The translations under genes were made by a program, and so were the position numbers. Under the pieces are notes generated by a model. That model was not told the DNA's origin. It saw nothing but the letters and a program-made list of their open reading frames with translations, and ran no database searches. From CAZTDU01 sp964617355 (GTDB taxonomy: Bacteria; Pseudomonadota; Gammaproteobacteria; Burkholderiales; SG8-39), in assembly GCA_964617355.1 (NCBI GenBank), contig CAZTXP010000037.1, positions 1-64,000 of the forward strand: a DNA stretch of 64,000 nt. The letters are read 5' to 3'. Below, one piece after another: positions 1 through 8,523 of this stretch. Numbering within the stretch: position 1 is the stretch's first letter; every line of letters begins with the position of its first letter.

Positions 1-426
1 CACGTACTCCATCGCGCCTTCGAGCCAGCCGAGGAACATGGTGCAGGTCTTCCGGCCGGCATCCCTGCCGGCCTCGGCGACGAACACCGAGTGCGTCGCG
101 CGCACTCGCGCAGTGCCAGCCGCCGGGTCGATCGACTCGACCGCGAACTGCGCCCAGCCGCGCTGCGAGAGGCGCTTCATGTAGTGCCGGAACACGGCGA
201 CGCCCGAGAGCCCGTGCGTCTTCGCCTCGCGTTCGCACCACTGCCATGCCGACTTGTGCCCCGCCTTGCGAAGGTGCCCGGCATACGCCTCGCGGCCGAT
301 CGCCTCTTCCATCGCCACGTGGTTGTTCACGAGGAAGTGCCGAGGCACGAGGATCATCGGCATGCCGTCGACCCGCCACTCGCCGGTGGCGTCGTCGACC
401 TCGATGTCGAGCGCGGGCTTTCCCAC
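1..426 (-). CDS. DUF5943-like protein, 3' end outside window (partial)
   Basis: The visible 142 codons start at a GTG two bases after the stop of the upstream M19 gene; no other start lies nearby in frame. The protein opens MGKPALDIEVDD and contains a VPRHFLVNNHV segment and a later CTMFLGWLEG segment. From memory, this order (M19 dipeptidase, then a DUF5943/V4R-like protein) matches the pair beside the dimethylglycine catabolism genes of Pseudomonas. Its biochemical role is unknown. The context with sarcosine genes in this window supports a methylglycine-linked job. The 3' end runs off the left edge of the window. Confidence 0.6.
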   Translation of the reverse strand, partial: MGKPALDIEVDDATGEWRVDGMPMILVPRHFLVNNHVAMEEAIGREAYAGHLRKAGHKSAWQWCEREAKTHGLSGVAVFRHYMKRLSQRGWAQFAVESIDPAAGTARVRATHSVFVAEAGRDAGRKTCTMFLGWLEGAMEYV

Positions 427-427
427 C

Positions 428-1402
428 TCAGGCGCCCCAGACGTCCTTCAGCACGCGCACCCAGTTCTCGCCGATCACCTTGCGGATGCGCGATTCCTTC
501 CAGCCGCGCTTCTGCATCGTCGCCGTCAGGTTCGGGAACTCGCCGATGGTGCGGATGCCCTCGGGGTTGATGACGTCGCCGAAGTCGGTGAGCTTGCGGG
601 CGTAGCCCTTGTCGTGCGTGATCCAGTCGAAGAATTCCTGGCCGTAGCCCTGCGTGAAGTCGGTGCCGATGCCGACCTGGTCCTCGCCGGCGAGGTCGAT
701 CACGTACTCGATCGCCTCGACGTAGTCGTCGACGGTGGACTGCGGGCCGCGCTTCAGGAAGGGCGGGAACATGGTCACGCCGACGAAGCCGCCGCGCTCG
801 GCGATGAACTTCAGCTGCGCGTCCGACTTGTTGCGCGGATGCGCCTTCAGCCCCGCCGGCAGGCAGTGCGTGTACGCCACCGGCTTCTTCGACGCGAGGA
901 TCACGTCCTCGCTGGTCTTCGCGCCGACGTGCGACAGGTCGCAGAGGATGCCGACGCGGTTCATCTCGGCGATCACCTCGTGGCCGAACTCAGAGAGGCC
1001 GCTGTCGTTCTTCTCGTAGCACCCGCAGCCGACGAGGTTCTGCGTGTTGTAGGCGATCTGCATCACGCCGACCCCGAGCGCCTTGAAGAGCACGAGGAAG
1101 CCGAGCTGGTCCTCGATGCCCGAGAGGTTCTGCCAGCCGAGGATGATGCCGGTGCGTCCTTCCTTCTTCGCGCGGTGGATGTCGGCGGTGGTGAAGACCT
1201 GCGTGATCAGGTCCGCGTTGTCGCGGAACATCCTCTTCCAGCGCGCCACGTTGTCCATGCTGCCGCGGAAGTTCTCCCACACCGAGCAGGTGCAGTTCAC
1301 CGCGGTAAGACCGCCGCGGCGCATGTCCTCGAACACCGGCCGCTCGAAGTTGGCGATGATCAGGCCGTCGATGACGATCGCGTCGTCGTGCAGGGTGGCC
1401 AT
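428..1402 (-). CDS. M19 (membrane dipeptidase) family protein, divergent metal site
   Basis: This is a 324-residue TIM-barrel amidohydrolase of the renal-dipeptidase family. Visible family motifs are IED (E97), CDLSHVG (H158) and YTHCL (H179), the last two being metal-ligand histidines in M19 enzymes. The usual N-terminal His-x-Asp ligand pair is replaced: the strand reads IDGLII at residues 11-16. Homologues sit in Pseudomonas dimethylglycine operons, so a role in methylglycine catabolism rather than dipeptide cleavage is likely. It is followed directly by the DUF5943-like gene. A perfect TATAAT lies about 30 bases upstream of the ATG. Confidence 0.8.
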   Translation of the reverse strand: MATLHDDAIVIDGLIIANFERPVFEDMRRGGLTAVNCTCSVWENFRGSMDNVARWKRMFRDNADLITQVFTTADIHRAKKEGRTGIILGWQNLSGIEDQLGFLVLFKALGVGVMQIAYNTQNLVGCGCYEKNDSGLSEFGHEVIAEMNRVGILCDLSHVGAKTSEDVILASKKPVAYTHCLPAGLKAHPRNKSDAQLKFIAERGGFVGVTMFPPFLKRGPQSTVDDYVEAIEYVIDLAGEDQVGIGTDFTQGYGQEFFDWITHDKGYARKLTDFGDVINPEGIRTIGEFPNLTATMQKRGWKESRIRKVIGENWVRVLKDVWGA

Positions 1403-1431
1403 GCGGGGAACCTCTGCCTAGGGGGAGTCCC

Positions 1432-1437
1432 ATTATA
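1432..1437 (-). promoter_or_regulatory. Candidate -10 element for the M19/DUF5943 operon
   Basis: The minus strand reads CCTATAATGGGA about 30 bases upstream of the ATG at 1402. The hexamer is a perfect TATAAT in otherwise very GC-rich DNA. No convincing -35 is visible 17 bases upstream, so an activator may be required. Confidence 0.45.
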
Positions 1438-1475
1438 GGAACGCCCCCGGGCCGCGGCGTTTCGCTGCGCGACCG

Positions 1476-2432
1476 CTAGCGGCCGCGGCGTCGCGCGGGC
1501 GCGCCGGTCTGCGCGTGCAGCACCAGCACGTCCCTGAACCGGCGCAGCACCGGCGAGGGGTGATCCGAGACCCAGGCCGCGAAGATCGGGATCGTCTCGT
1601 GTACGTCCGCGATCGGCTTCACCACCACGCCCGCCCGGCGCAGGTTGCGCGCGCAGCCGGCGAAGATGCTCACGCCCACGCCGGCCGCGACCATGCCGAG
1701 GATGCCGCTGGTGTTCGAGGCCTGCTGCACGATGCGCGGGAAGAAGCCGCCCGCGTGGCACACCGAGAAAAGGAGCGTGCGGAAGCTGGCGAAGGTCTCC
1801 TCGCTGCCGACCACGAAGGGCTCGGCCGCAAGATCGCCGACCAGCAGTCGCTCACGCCGCGCGAGCGCGTGGCCCTCGGGCAGCAGCGCCACGAAGTCAT
1901 CCTGGTCGACCAGCAGGTTCAGCACCTTGGGGCTGGCGAACTCGCCGATCAGGAAGCCGATGTCGAGGCGCCCTTCGAGCAGCGCAGCGTGCTGCAGCTG
2001 GGTGGGCAGGTAGTCGAGGTCGACCGCCACGCCCGGGTGCGCTGCGCGGAACGCCTGCAGCAGTTGCGGCAGGCGGCCATTGATCGCGAAGTCCATGTAG
2101 CCGACCTTCAAGCGGCCGCCCTTCCCCTCGGCGGCGCTCTTCGCCGCGCTCATCGCGAGTCCGAGATGGCCGAGCGCGAGCCGGCACTCGGTGGCGAAGG
2201 CCTCGCCGGCCGGCGTCAGGCGCACGCGGCGCGTCGAGCGCTCGAAGAGCGCGACGCCCACCGCGTCCTCCAGCGCGCGGATGGTGCGGCTGAGCGCGGG
2301 CTGCGTCATGTAGAGCTTCGCCGCCGCCCGGCCGAAGTGCAGGTCTTCGGCCACGGCGAGGAAGGCGCGCGCCTGTCGCAGGTCGAAGCGGGGAGCCGGG
2401 GGAGCCGCCATTGTTGCCCCATTTTGCATCAA
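1476..2432 (-). CDS. LysR-family transcriptional regulator
   Basis: A 318-residue LysR-type regulator. The N-terminal winged helix-turn-helix is clear (FLAVAEDLHFGRAAAKLYMTQ, then LSRTIRALEDAVG), followed by the linker helix and a periplasmic-binding-protein-like effector domain beginning near KVGYMDFA. It is divergent from the N-carbamoylsarcosine amidase gene with a gap of about 80 bases, the classic LysR arrangement, so it probably controls that gene and itself. The start may be the first ATG (MMQNGAT) or the ATG at MAAPP seven codons later. The ligand is unknown. Confidence 0.9.
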   Translation of the reverse strand: MMQNGATMAAPPAPRFDLRQARAFLAVAEDLHFGRAAAKLYMTQPALSRTIRALEDAVGVALFERSTRRVRLTPAGEAFATECRLALGHLGLAMSAAKSAAEGKGGRLKVGYMDFAINGRLPQLLQAFRAAHPGVAVDLDYLPTQLQHAALLEGRLDIGFLIGEFASPKVLNLLVDQDDFVALLPEGHALARRERLLVGDLAAEPFVVGSEETFASFRTLLFSVCHAGGFFPRIVQQASNTSGILGMVAAGVGVSIFAGCARNLRRAGVVVKPIADVHETIPIFAAWVSDHPSPVLRRFRDVLVLHAQTGAPARRRGR

Positions 2433-2510
2433 TCAAGCTGTATTTCATATCAAACCATGCCGGCCGGGCCTTACGATGGCTCGGTCACCCAACGCCACCG
2501 AGGAGATTCC

Positions 2511-3242
2511 ATGTCCAGCACCACCGACATCGCCGACAAGAAGCTCGAAGCCGCCCTCGAGGCCGCCTTCGCCGAAGCCACCCGCCTCTACCAGGGCAGC
2601 GGCTTCCAGCGCCGCGTCGGCTTCGGCTCGAAGCCCGCACTGATCAGCGTCGACCTCGCCAACGCGTGGACGCGCCCGGGCAACCCGTTCACCTGCAAGA
2701 ACGTGGACGAGCAGATCATCCCGTCGATGCAGAAGCTGCTCGCGGCGTTCCGCAAGTACAACCTGCCGGTGGTGCACGTGACCACCTGCTACCAGATCAC
2801 CGACCGCAAGAACCCGCACACCGACATGGGCCTGTGGCACGACAAGATCCCCGTGGACGTGGTGGACCAGAAGAACACCGAACTCTGGGCGATCGACTCG
2901 CGCATCGCGCCGATCGAGGGCGAGCAGCTGCTGATCAAGAAGCGCGCCAGCGCCTTCCACGGCACCTACCTCGCGGGCTACCTGCGCGCGGCGGGCGTGG
3001 ACACGATCCTCGTCACCGGCGTGACCGCGTCGGCCTGCGTGCGCGAGACCATCTGCGACGGCCTCGCCGACGGCTTCCGCCCGATCGCGGTCAAGGAAGC
3101 GATCGGGGACCGCATCCCGGGCGCGGTGCTGTGGAACCTCTTCGACATCGACGCAAAGTTCGGCGACGTCGAGACCACCGCGCGCTGCCTGCAGTATCTG
3201 GACGAGGTCGGCGCCAAGCACCTGAAGGCCAAGGCAGCCTGA
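2511..3242 (+). CDS. N-carbamoylsarcosine amidohydrolase
   Basis: A 243-residue cysteine hydrolase of the isochorismatase-like superfamily. It hydrolyses N-carbamoylsarcosine to sarcosine, CO2 and ammonia, the last step of creatinine breakdown through N-methylhydantoin. The match to the well-known Arthrobacter enzyme is close over the whole length as I remember it: IDLANAWT-type strand (here VDLANAWTRPG, D48), DMGLW, IDSRIAP, KKRASAF (K143), SACVRET (nucleophile C176) and GDRIPGAVLWNLFDIDAKFGD. Asp, Lys and Cys form the catalytic triad. A GAGGAGA ribosome site precedes the ATG. The N-methylhydantoin hydrolase genes are not in the window. Confidence 0.9.
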   Translation: MSSTTDIADKKLEAALEAAFAEATRLYQGSGFQRRVGFGSKPALISVDLANAWTRPGNPFTCKNVDEQIIPSMQKLLAAFRKYNLPVVHVTTCYQITDRKNPHTDMGLWHDKIPVDVVDQKNTELWAIDSRIAPIEGEQLLIKKRASAFHGTYLAGYLRAAGVDTILVTGVTASACVRETICDGLADGFRPIAVKEAIGDRIPGAVLWNLFDIDAKFGDVETTARCLQYLDEVGAKHLKAKAA

Positions 3243-3252
3243 TGGCCTTGCA

Positions 3253-3281
3253 GTGACGCGGGGCATTCGCCCCCGCGTCAC
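3253..3281. terminator. Strong GC hairpin after the amidase gene
   Basis: An 11-bp perfect stem (GTGACGCGGGG at 3253-3263 with its complement at 3271-3281) encloses a 7-base loop, ten bases after the stop codon. There is no T-tract, so intrinsic termination is uncertain; an attenuator or RNA-end stabiliser is also possible. Confidence 0.5.
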
Positions 3282-3315
3282 GCACGCATCACACGGCCGG
3301 GGTACCCTTCGCAGC

Positions 3316-4704
3316 ATGTACGTCGGCCTCTTCGACCTCTTCAAGATCGGCATCGGCCCGTCGAGCTCGCACACCGTCGGGCCGATGCGGGCCGCGCGCC
3401 GCTTCCTCTACGAACTGCCGCCCGGTGCGCTCGCGCGCATCGCACGTGTCGAGGTGACGCTGCACGGGTCCCTGGCGCACACCGGCCGTGGACACGGCAC
3501 CGACCTCGCCATCGTGCTCGGCCTGATGGGCTCGCTGCCCGACGAGATCGATCCCTCCGCGGTCGGCGCGACGGTCGCGAAGGTGCGCGAAGCGAAGTCG
3601 ATCGCGCTGCTCGGCGAGCGCGTCGTGGCCTTCGACGAAGCCACCGACCTGCGCTTCAACCTCAAGGACGTCCTCCCGATCCACTCGAACGGGATGGTGT
3701 TCCGCGCCTTCGACGCGGCGGGCGAGCGGGTGGCCGAGCGCGACCTCTACTCCATCGGCGGCGGCTTCGTCGTCGACGACCATGAGGCCTTCGTCGGCAC
3801 GCCGCGCGGCGAGAACGCGATCGTGCCGCATGCGTTCGACACCATGCAGGCGCTGCTCGACCGCGCCCACGCACTCGGACGGCCGATCACCGCCCTGCTC
3901 GCCGAGAACGAGCACGCGCTGCACGGCGCGGAGCGCACGAACGCGTTCATCTCGCGCATCGAAGCCGTGATGCGCGACTGCATCCGCCGCGGCATCGAGA
4001 CCGAGGGCACGCTCCCGGGCGGGCTGTCGGTGAAGCGCCGCGCCAAGGCGCTCGCCGAACGCCTTGCCGCCGGCACCGGGATCGCGGGCCACGACACGAT
4101 GAACTGGGTCAGCACCTACGCGATCGCGGTGAACGAGGAGAACGCCGCCGGCGGCCGCGTGGTCACCGCGCCGACCAACGGCGCCGCCGGCGTGGTGCCC
4201 GCGGTGCTCGAGTACTACCGCCGCTTCTGCAAGGGCGACGACGCGGGCGTCGAACGCTACTTCCTCGCCGCCGCCGCGATCGGGTCGCTCTGCAAGCGCA
4301 ACGCGTCGATCTCGGGCGCAGAGGTCGGCTGCCAGGGCGAAGTCGGCTCCGCGGCGGCGATGGCCGCGGGCGGGCTCGCCGCCGCGCTCGGCGCAACCAA
4401 CGAGCAGGTCGAGAACGCGGCCGAGATCGCGCTCGAGCACCACTTCGGCATGACCTGCGACCCGATCGGCGGCCTGGTGCAGGTGCCCTGCATCGAGAGG
4501 AACGCGATGGGTGCGGTGAAGGCGATCAACGCCTGTTCACTGTCGATGCTCGGCGACGGCACGCACCTCGTCAGCCTCGACGCGGCGATCGAGACCCTGC
4601 GCCGCACCGGCGCGGACATGCAGTCGAAGTACAAGGAGACCGCGCTCGGCGGGCTCGCGGTCACGGTCGCCGCGCCCGCGTCGATCGCGCAGGCGGAGTG
4701 TTGA
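3316..4704 (+). CDS. sdaA: L-serine ammonia-lyase, single-chain iron-sulfur type
   Basis: A 462-residue L-serine dehydratase that converts L-serine to pyruvate and ammonia with an oxygen-labile [4Fe-4S] cluster. The start MYVGLFDLFKIGIGPSSSHT is the diagnostic N-terminal beta-domain motif. The alpha domain carries the cluster cysteines in SLCKRNAS, EVGCQGEVG and MTCDPIGG...VPCIERN. The longer open frame upstream lacks homology, so the ATG at 3316 is chosen. Placed between an amidase that makes sarcosine and a sarcosine oxidase operon, it fits the glycine to serine to pyruvate route. Confidence 0.95.
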   Translation: MYVGLFDLFKIGIGPSSSHTVGPMRAARRFLYELPPGALARIARVEVTLHGSLAHTGRGHGTDLAIVLGLMGSLPDEIDPSAVGATVAKVREAKSIALLGERVVAFDEATDLRFNLKDVLPIHSNGMVFRAFDAAGERVAERDLYSIGGGFVVDDHEAFVGTPRGENAIVPHAFDTMQALLDRAHALGRPITALLAENEHALHGAERTNAFISRIEAVMRDCIRRGIETEGTLPGGLSVKRRAKALAERLAAGTGIAGHDTMNWVSTYAIAVNEENAAGGRVVTAPTNGAAGVVPAVLEYYRRFCKGDDAGVERYFLAAAAIGSLCKRNASISGAEVGCQGEVGSAAAMAAGGLAAALGATNEQVENAAEIALEHHFGMTCDPIGGLVQVPCIERNAMGAVKAINACSLSMLGDGTHLVSLDAAIETLRRTGADMQSKYKETALGGLAVTVAAPASIAQAEC

Positions 4705-4720
4705 AGCTCGGTCCCGGGGG

Positions 4721-5770
4721 CTAGTCGACGAGCACGCAGTGCTCGGGGCGCCAGCTCACCACGAGCTTCGTGCCCGGTGCCGCCGTCACGTGCGGCGCGT
4801 CGGAATCCGCGCTCACCAGCAGCCGTTCGCCGGACTCGGCGACGAGGTCGTACTCGGTCTGCGCGCCCAGGTACGTGACCGAGCGCAGCGTCGCTTCCAT
4901 CCAGTTGCCATCCGCCGGCGCCGCGGTGGCGACGCGCGCGTGCTCGGGCCGGAAGCACAGCGCCCCGGTGCCCACGGCGTGCTGCCCCGAGAAGCCGCAG
5001 GCGCGGCCGTTCGCGAGCTGGAAGCGCCCGGGTTCCGTGACACGGCCTTCCAGCAGGTTGCACTTGCCGATGAAGGTGGCCACGAAGCGCGAAACCGGAC
5101 GCTTGTAGAGGTCCTCCGCCGAGCCGAGCTGCTCCAGCTTGCCGTGGCTCATCACGCCGATGCGATCGGCGATCGCCATCGCCTCTTCCTGGTCGTGCGT
5201 GACGAACACCGAGGTGATCTTCGCGTCCTGCTGCAGCTCGCGGATCTCGGTGCGCATCTGCGTGCGCAGCTTGGCGTCGAGCGCCGAGAACGGCTCGTCG
5301 AGCAGCAGCACGTCCGGCTCGATCACCATCGCGCGCGCGAGCGCCACGCGCTGCTGCTGCCCGCCCGAGAGGGCGCGAGGCGAGCGCTCGGCCATGGCTT
5401 CCAGCTGCACCCAGCGCAGCATCTCGGCGACGCGCTTCGCCTTGCGATCGGCGTCCCACGAGCGCACCTTGAGGCCGAACTCGATATTCTTCGCGACGCT
5501 GAGGTGCGGAAACAGCGCGTAGCCCTGGAACACCATGCCCACATTGCGCTTGTGTACCGGCACTCGCGTGACGTCGCGCTCGCCGAACCTGATATGGCCC
5601 GCGGTCGGCTCGACGAAGCCCGCGATCATGCGCAGCGTGGTGGTCTTGCCGCAGCCGCTGGGGCCGAGCAGCGCGAGCAGCTCGCCATCGCGGATGTCGA
5701 GGGAGACGTCGTCGACCGCGGCGAGTTCGCCGTAGGTCTTTCGAATCGAGGTGAGCGTGACGCCGGACAT
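4721..5770 (-). CDS. ABC transporter ATP-binding protein, spermidine/putrescine type
   Basis: A 349-residue ATPase of the PotA/Fbp class. It has Walker A (GPSGCGKTT), the signature LSGGQQQR, Walker B (VLLLDEPFSALD) and a switch histidine (VFVTHDQEEA), followed by a C-terminal TOBE-like domain. It is the last gene of a four-gene transporter run (binding protein, two permeases, ATPase), separated from the second permease by five bases. The substrate is probably a small cationic or methylated amine, which is inference from family and neighbours. Confidence 0.92.
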   Translation of the reverse strand: MSGVTLTSIRKTYGELAAVDDVSLDIRDGELLALLGPSGCGKTTTLRMIAGFVEPTAGHIRFGERDVTRVPVHKRNVGMVFQGYALFPHLSVAKNIEFGLKVRSWDADRKAKRVAEMLRWVQLEAMAERSPRALSGGQQQRVALARAMVIEPDVLLLDEPFSALDAKLRTQMRTEIRELQQDAKITSVFVTHDQEEAMAIADRIGVMSHGKLEQLGSAEDLYKRPVSRFVATFIGKCNLLEGRVTEPGRFQLANGRACGFSGQHAVGTGALCFRPEHARVATAAPADGNWMEATLRSVTYLGAQTEYDLVAESGERLLVSADSDAPHVTAAPGTKLVVSWRPEHCVLVD

Positions 5771-5775
5771 GGGTT

Positions 5776-6576
5776 CTAGAAGGCCTTGCCGAGCTTGACG
5801 AAGCGGTCGGAGACGAGGAGCCCGATCGCGATGATCGCGATCTGCACGGTGGCGACCGCCGAGATCGTCGGGTCGAGGCTCCACTCGAGGTAGTTGACGA
5901 TCGCGATCGGCAGCGTCGTCTTGCCCGGGCCGATCAGGAACAGCGACTTCTCGAGGTCGGAGAACGAGGCGATGAACGAGAACATCGCCGCCGCGATGAT
6001 GCCCGGGCGGATGATCGGCAGCGTGACGTAGAAGAAGGTCTGCCACGCATTCGCGCCGAGGCTGCGCGCCGCCTCCTCGGAGGTCGTGTTCGCGGTGACG
6101 AGGGCCGCGCAGACGAGGCGCATGGTCCACGGCAGCGCGATCAGCGAATGCGCGATCACCAGGCCGCCGAAGGTCGCCGCGAGCTGTACCTTGGTCAGGA
6201 TCTCGAACTCGACGTAGTAGATGTACACCGCGGCGCCGGCGACGATCGCCGGCACGTACATGGGCGCGAGCAGCACCTGGCGGATCGACTCGCTCCCCGG
6301 GAATGCGCGCCGCTCGATCGCCAGCGCCGCCGGCACGCCAAGCACCAGCGACACCAGCGTCGCGCAGGCGCCGACCTGCAGGCTGGTCAGGAAGCCGTTG
6401 GCGAAGTCCGGCAGCGCCCACGCGGCGGCGTACCACGAGGTGGTGTAGCCGGTGGGCGGGAAGATCAGGATCTTGTCCTTGAAGAAGCTCGCCCAGACGA
6501 TCATCAGCAAGGGCCCGAGCAGGAACACGAAGATCGACGCGACCAGCGCGTGGAAGGCGAGGCGCCCGGGCTTCAT
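5776..6576 (-). CDS. ABC transporter permease (PotC-like)
   Basis: A 266-residue inner-membrane permease with about six hydrophobic helices and the cytoplasmic EAA loop (EEAARSLGANAWQTF...LPIIRPG). It starts MKPGRLAFHALVASIF and overlaps the preceding permease gene by four bases (ATGA), so the two are translationally coupled. It forms the transmembrane channel with the neighbouring permease. Confidence 0.92.
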   Translation of the reverse strand: MKPGRLAFHALVASIFVFLLGPLLMIVWASFFKDKILIFPPTGYTTSWYAAAWALPDFANGFLTSLQVGACATLVSLVLGVPAALAIERRAFPGSESIRQVLLAPMYVPAIVAGAAVYIYYVEFEILTKVQLAATFGGLVIAHSLIALPWTMRLVCAALVTANTTSEEAARSLGANAWQTFFYVTLPIIRPGIIAAAMFSFIASFSDLEKSLFLIGPGKTTLPIAIVNYLEWSLDPTISAVATVQIAIIAIGLLVSDRFVKLGKAF

Positions 6577-7436
6577 CGCGCGCCTCCCGCCGGCCCGCGC
6601 GCCAGCATCCGCCCGGAGAGCACGGTGAGCACCATCGTCACGGCGACCAGGATGCAGGCGAGCGTCGAGCCGAGCGGCCAGTTGTTCGCCTTCGAGATCT
6701 GCTCGTACACCGCCGGCCCCATCATGTGCATCGTCGGCCCGCCGATCAGCACCGGCGTCGCGTAGGCGTTCATCGCCAGCGCGAAGCAGATCGCCGAGGC
6801 CGCCACCACGCCCGGCATCGCGAGCGGCAGCACCACCTCGAATACCGTGCGCAGCGGCGAGTGCCCGAGCGACTGGCCGGCCTCCTCGAGGCTGGTCGGG
6901 ATCGCGTCCATCACGCTCTGCAGCGTGATGATCGCGAACGGCAGCAGCACCGACACCAGCGCGATCACCACCGCGGTCGGCGTGTAGAGGATCTTGATCG
7001 GCTCCGGGATCAGGCCGATGCCGATCAGCACCGCGTTCGCCACGCCCTTGGTGCCCATCATCAGCATCCACGCCGCCGAGCGCACCGCGTTGCCGAGGAG
7101 CAGCGGCAGCACCGTGAGGATGATCAGCAGCCCGCGCAGCCGCTGCGATTCCAGCCGCGTGATGTAGTAGGCGACCGGGAACGCGAGCAGCATCACGATC
7201 ACGGTCGACAGCGCGGCGATGCCGGCGGTGGTACCGAGGACGTTCTGGTAGAACGGGTCGGTCACCGCCTTCACGTAGTTCTCGGGCGTCAGCACGCCCA
7301 GCATCAGCTTGATCGGGTCGTAGCGATCGAAGCTGTAGCGCAGGATCAGGGCGAGCGGCGCGAGCAGGAACGCGGCGACGAGCAGGAACGCCGGCGCCAC
7401 CAGCGCCGGCCCTCCCCAGCCGCGTTTCTCCTGCAT
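6573..7436 (-). CDS. ABC transporter permease (PotB-like)
   Basis: A 287-residue inner-membrane permease of the spermidine/putrescine-type family. The first helix follows WGGPALVAPAFLLVAAFLLAPLA and the EAA loop is EEAGQSLGHSPLRTVFEVVLPLAMPG. It lies 27 bases after the binding-protein gene and is coupled to the second permease by a 4-base overlap. Confidence 0.92.
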   Translation of the reverse strand: MQEKRGWGGPALVAPAFLLVAAFLLAPLALILRYSFDRYDPIKLMLGVLTPENYVKAVTDPFYQNVLGTTAGIAALSTVIVMLLAFPVAYYITRLESQRLRGLLIILTVLPLLLGNAVRSAAWMLMMGTKGVANAVLIGIGLIPEPIKILYTPTAVVIALVSVLLPFAIITLQSVMDAIPTSLEEAGQSLGHSPLRTVFEVVLPLAMPGVVAASAICFALAMNAYATPVLIGGPTMHMMGPAVYEQISKANNWPLGSTLACILVAVTMVLTVLSGRMLARGPAGGAR

Positions 7437-7463
7437 GCCGTCCCCGTCCCTACGCCCGCGCGC

Positions 7464-8498
7464 TCACGCGAGGAAGTTCTTCTTCCACCAGTCGAGCCAG
7501 GCGGTCAGGTTCTTCGCCCAGTAGTCGTTGTCGGCGTAGTGCAGCTTCGCGCTCTGCTCCGGCGTGTACGCGATCTTCTTGCCGACGTCGCCCGACAGGT
7601 TCACCGCGGTGATCGGCGGCGTGTAGAAGTTGTCCGCGCAGAGCGAGACCAGCTGGGTCGGATCGAGCAGCGCGTTCAGGTAGGTGTACGCGCCGTCCTT
7701 GTTGGCCGCGCGCCGCGGCATCACGGCACCGAATACCTGGTAGATCGCGCCTTCCTTCGGATACGCCGTGAGCACCTTGGTGCCGTCCTTGGCGAACTGC
7801 AGGCCGCGCGCCCGGTAGTTCGCCATGATCCAGATCTCCTCGCTCTGCAGCGCAGCCTGCGCCTGCTGGTGCGCCGGGTAGACCTTGGGCTGCACGGCCT
7901 TCTTCCACTCGAGCAGCATCTTCTGCGCGCCGGCGAAGTCGTTCATCTTGCCCGAGGCGACGATGCTCGCGGTCTGCATCGCGTTGCCGTAGTTCTGGTC
8001 CATCACGCCGACCTTGCCGGCGTACTTGGGATTCCACATGTCCGCGTACGCGGTGACCGGGTCCTTGATCTTCTCGGGGTTGTAGACCAGCTCCCAGCCC
8101 GACCACAGCCACGGCAGGAAGAACGGCCGCTTCATGCCCTGCACCATCGTCGCGGCGTTCGGGATCTTCGAGTAGTCGAGCGTCTCGAGCGCCTCGTTCA
8201 CGTGCAGCGTGTAGGCCTCGGCCTCGCCCAGGTGGGCGATGTCCACAGTGCCGCGCGGCAGGCGCTTCTCGGCGATGATCTTGGTGAGCCGCGGCGGCTG
8301 CTCGCCGAGTTCGCGCTGGATGGTCCAGCCCTTGGCCTCCAGCAGCGGCGCCTCGATGTGCTTCACCGTGCGGCCGTTCCAGTCTCCGCCCCAGTTCATC
8401 ACCGCGATGGTCTTCGATTGCGCGACGGCCGGGCGGATGCCCAGCATGCCCGCGCCCGCTGCCGCGAGCCCTGCACCGACGAATTGCCTGCGTTTCAT
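7464..8498 (-). CDS. Extracellular solute-binding protein (PotD-like), Tat-type signal
   Basis: A 344-residue periplasmic receptor for the ABC transporter. The N-terminus MKRRQFVGAGLAAAG...AVAQSK is a signal peptide with RR at residues 3-4, resembling a Tat signal. The mature protein has the bilobal pattern of the polyamine-binding family (MNWGGDWNG near the start, GWELVYNPEKIKDP in the middle). It sits 25 bases downstream of the second M19 gene, so transporter and hydrolase are probably one operon. Confidence 0.9.
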   Translation of the reverse strand: MKRRQFVGAGLAAAGAGMLGIRPAVAQSKTIAVMNWGGDWNGRTVKHIEAPLLEAKGWTIQRELGEQPPRLTKIIAEKRLPRGTVDIAHLGEAEAYTLHVNEALETLDYSKIPNAATMVQGMKRPFFLPWLWSGWELVYNPEKIKDPVTAYADMWNPKYAGKVGVMDQNYGNAMQTASIVASGKMNDFAGAQKMLLEWKKAVQPKVYPAHQQAQAALQSEEIWIMANYRARGLQFAKDGTKVLTAYPKEGAIYQVFGAVMPRRAANKDGAYTYLNALLDPTQLVSLCADNFYTPPITAVNLSGDVGKKIAYTPEQSAKLHYADNDYWAKNLTAWLDWWKKNFLA

Positions 8499-8523
8499 GG
8501 GATTGCCTCCGTGAAAGGGACGG

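Noticed and set aside
1515..2510. N-terminal extension of the N-carbamoylsarcosine amidase frame across the LysR gene.
   Set aside because: No homology, low-complexity, and it runs antisense through a clear LysR gene; the ATG at 2511 has a good ribosome site and matches the family N-terminus.
2433..2510. LysR T-N11-A box between the LysR gene and the amidase.
   Set aside because: The AT-rich stretch is suggestive but several overlapping imperfect palindromes fit equally, so no single site could be chosen.
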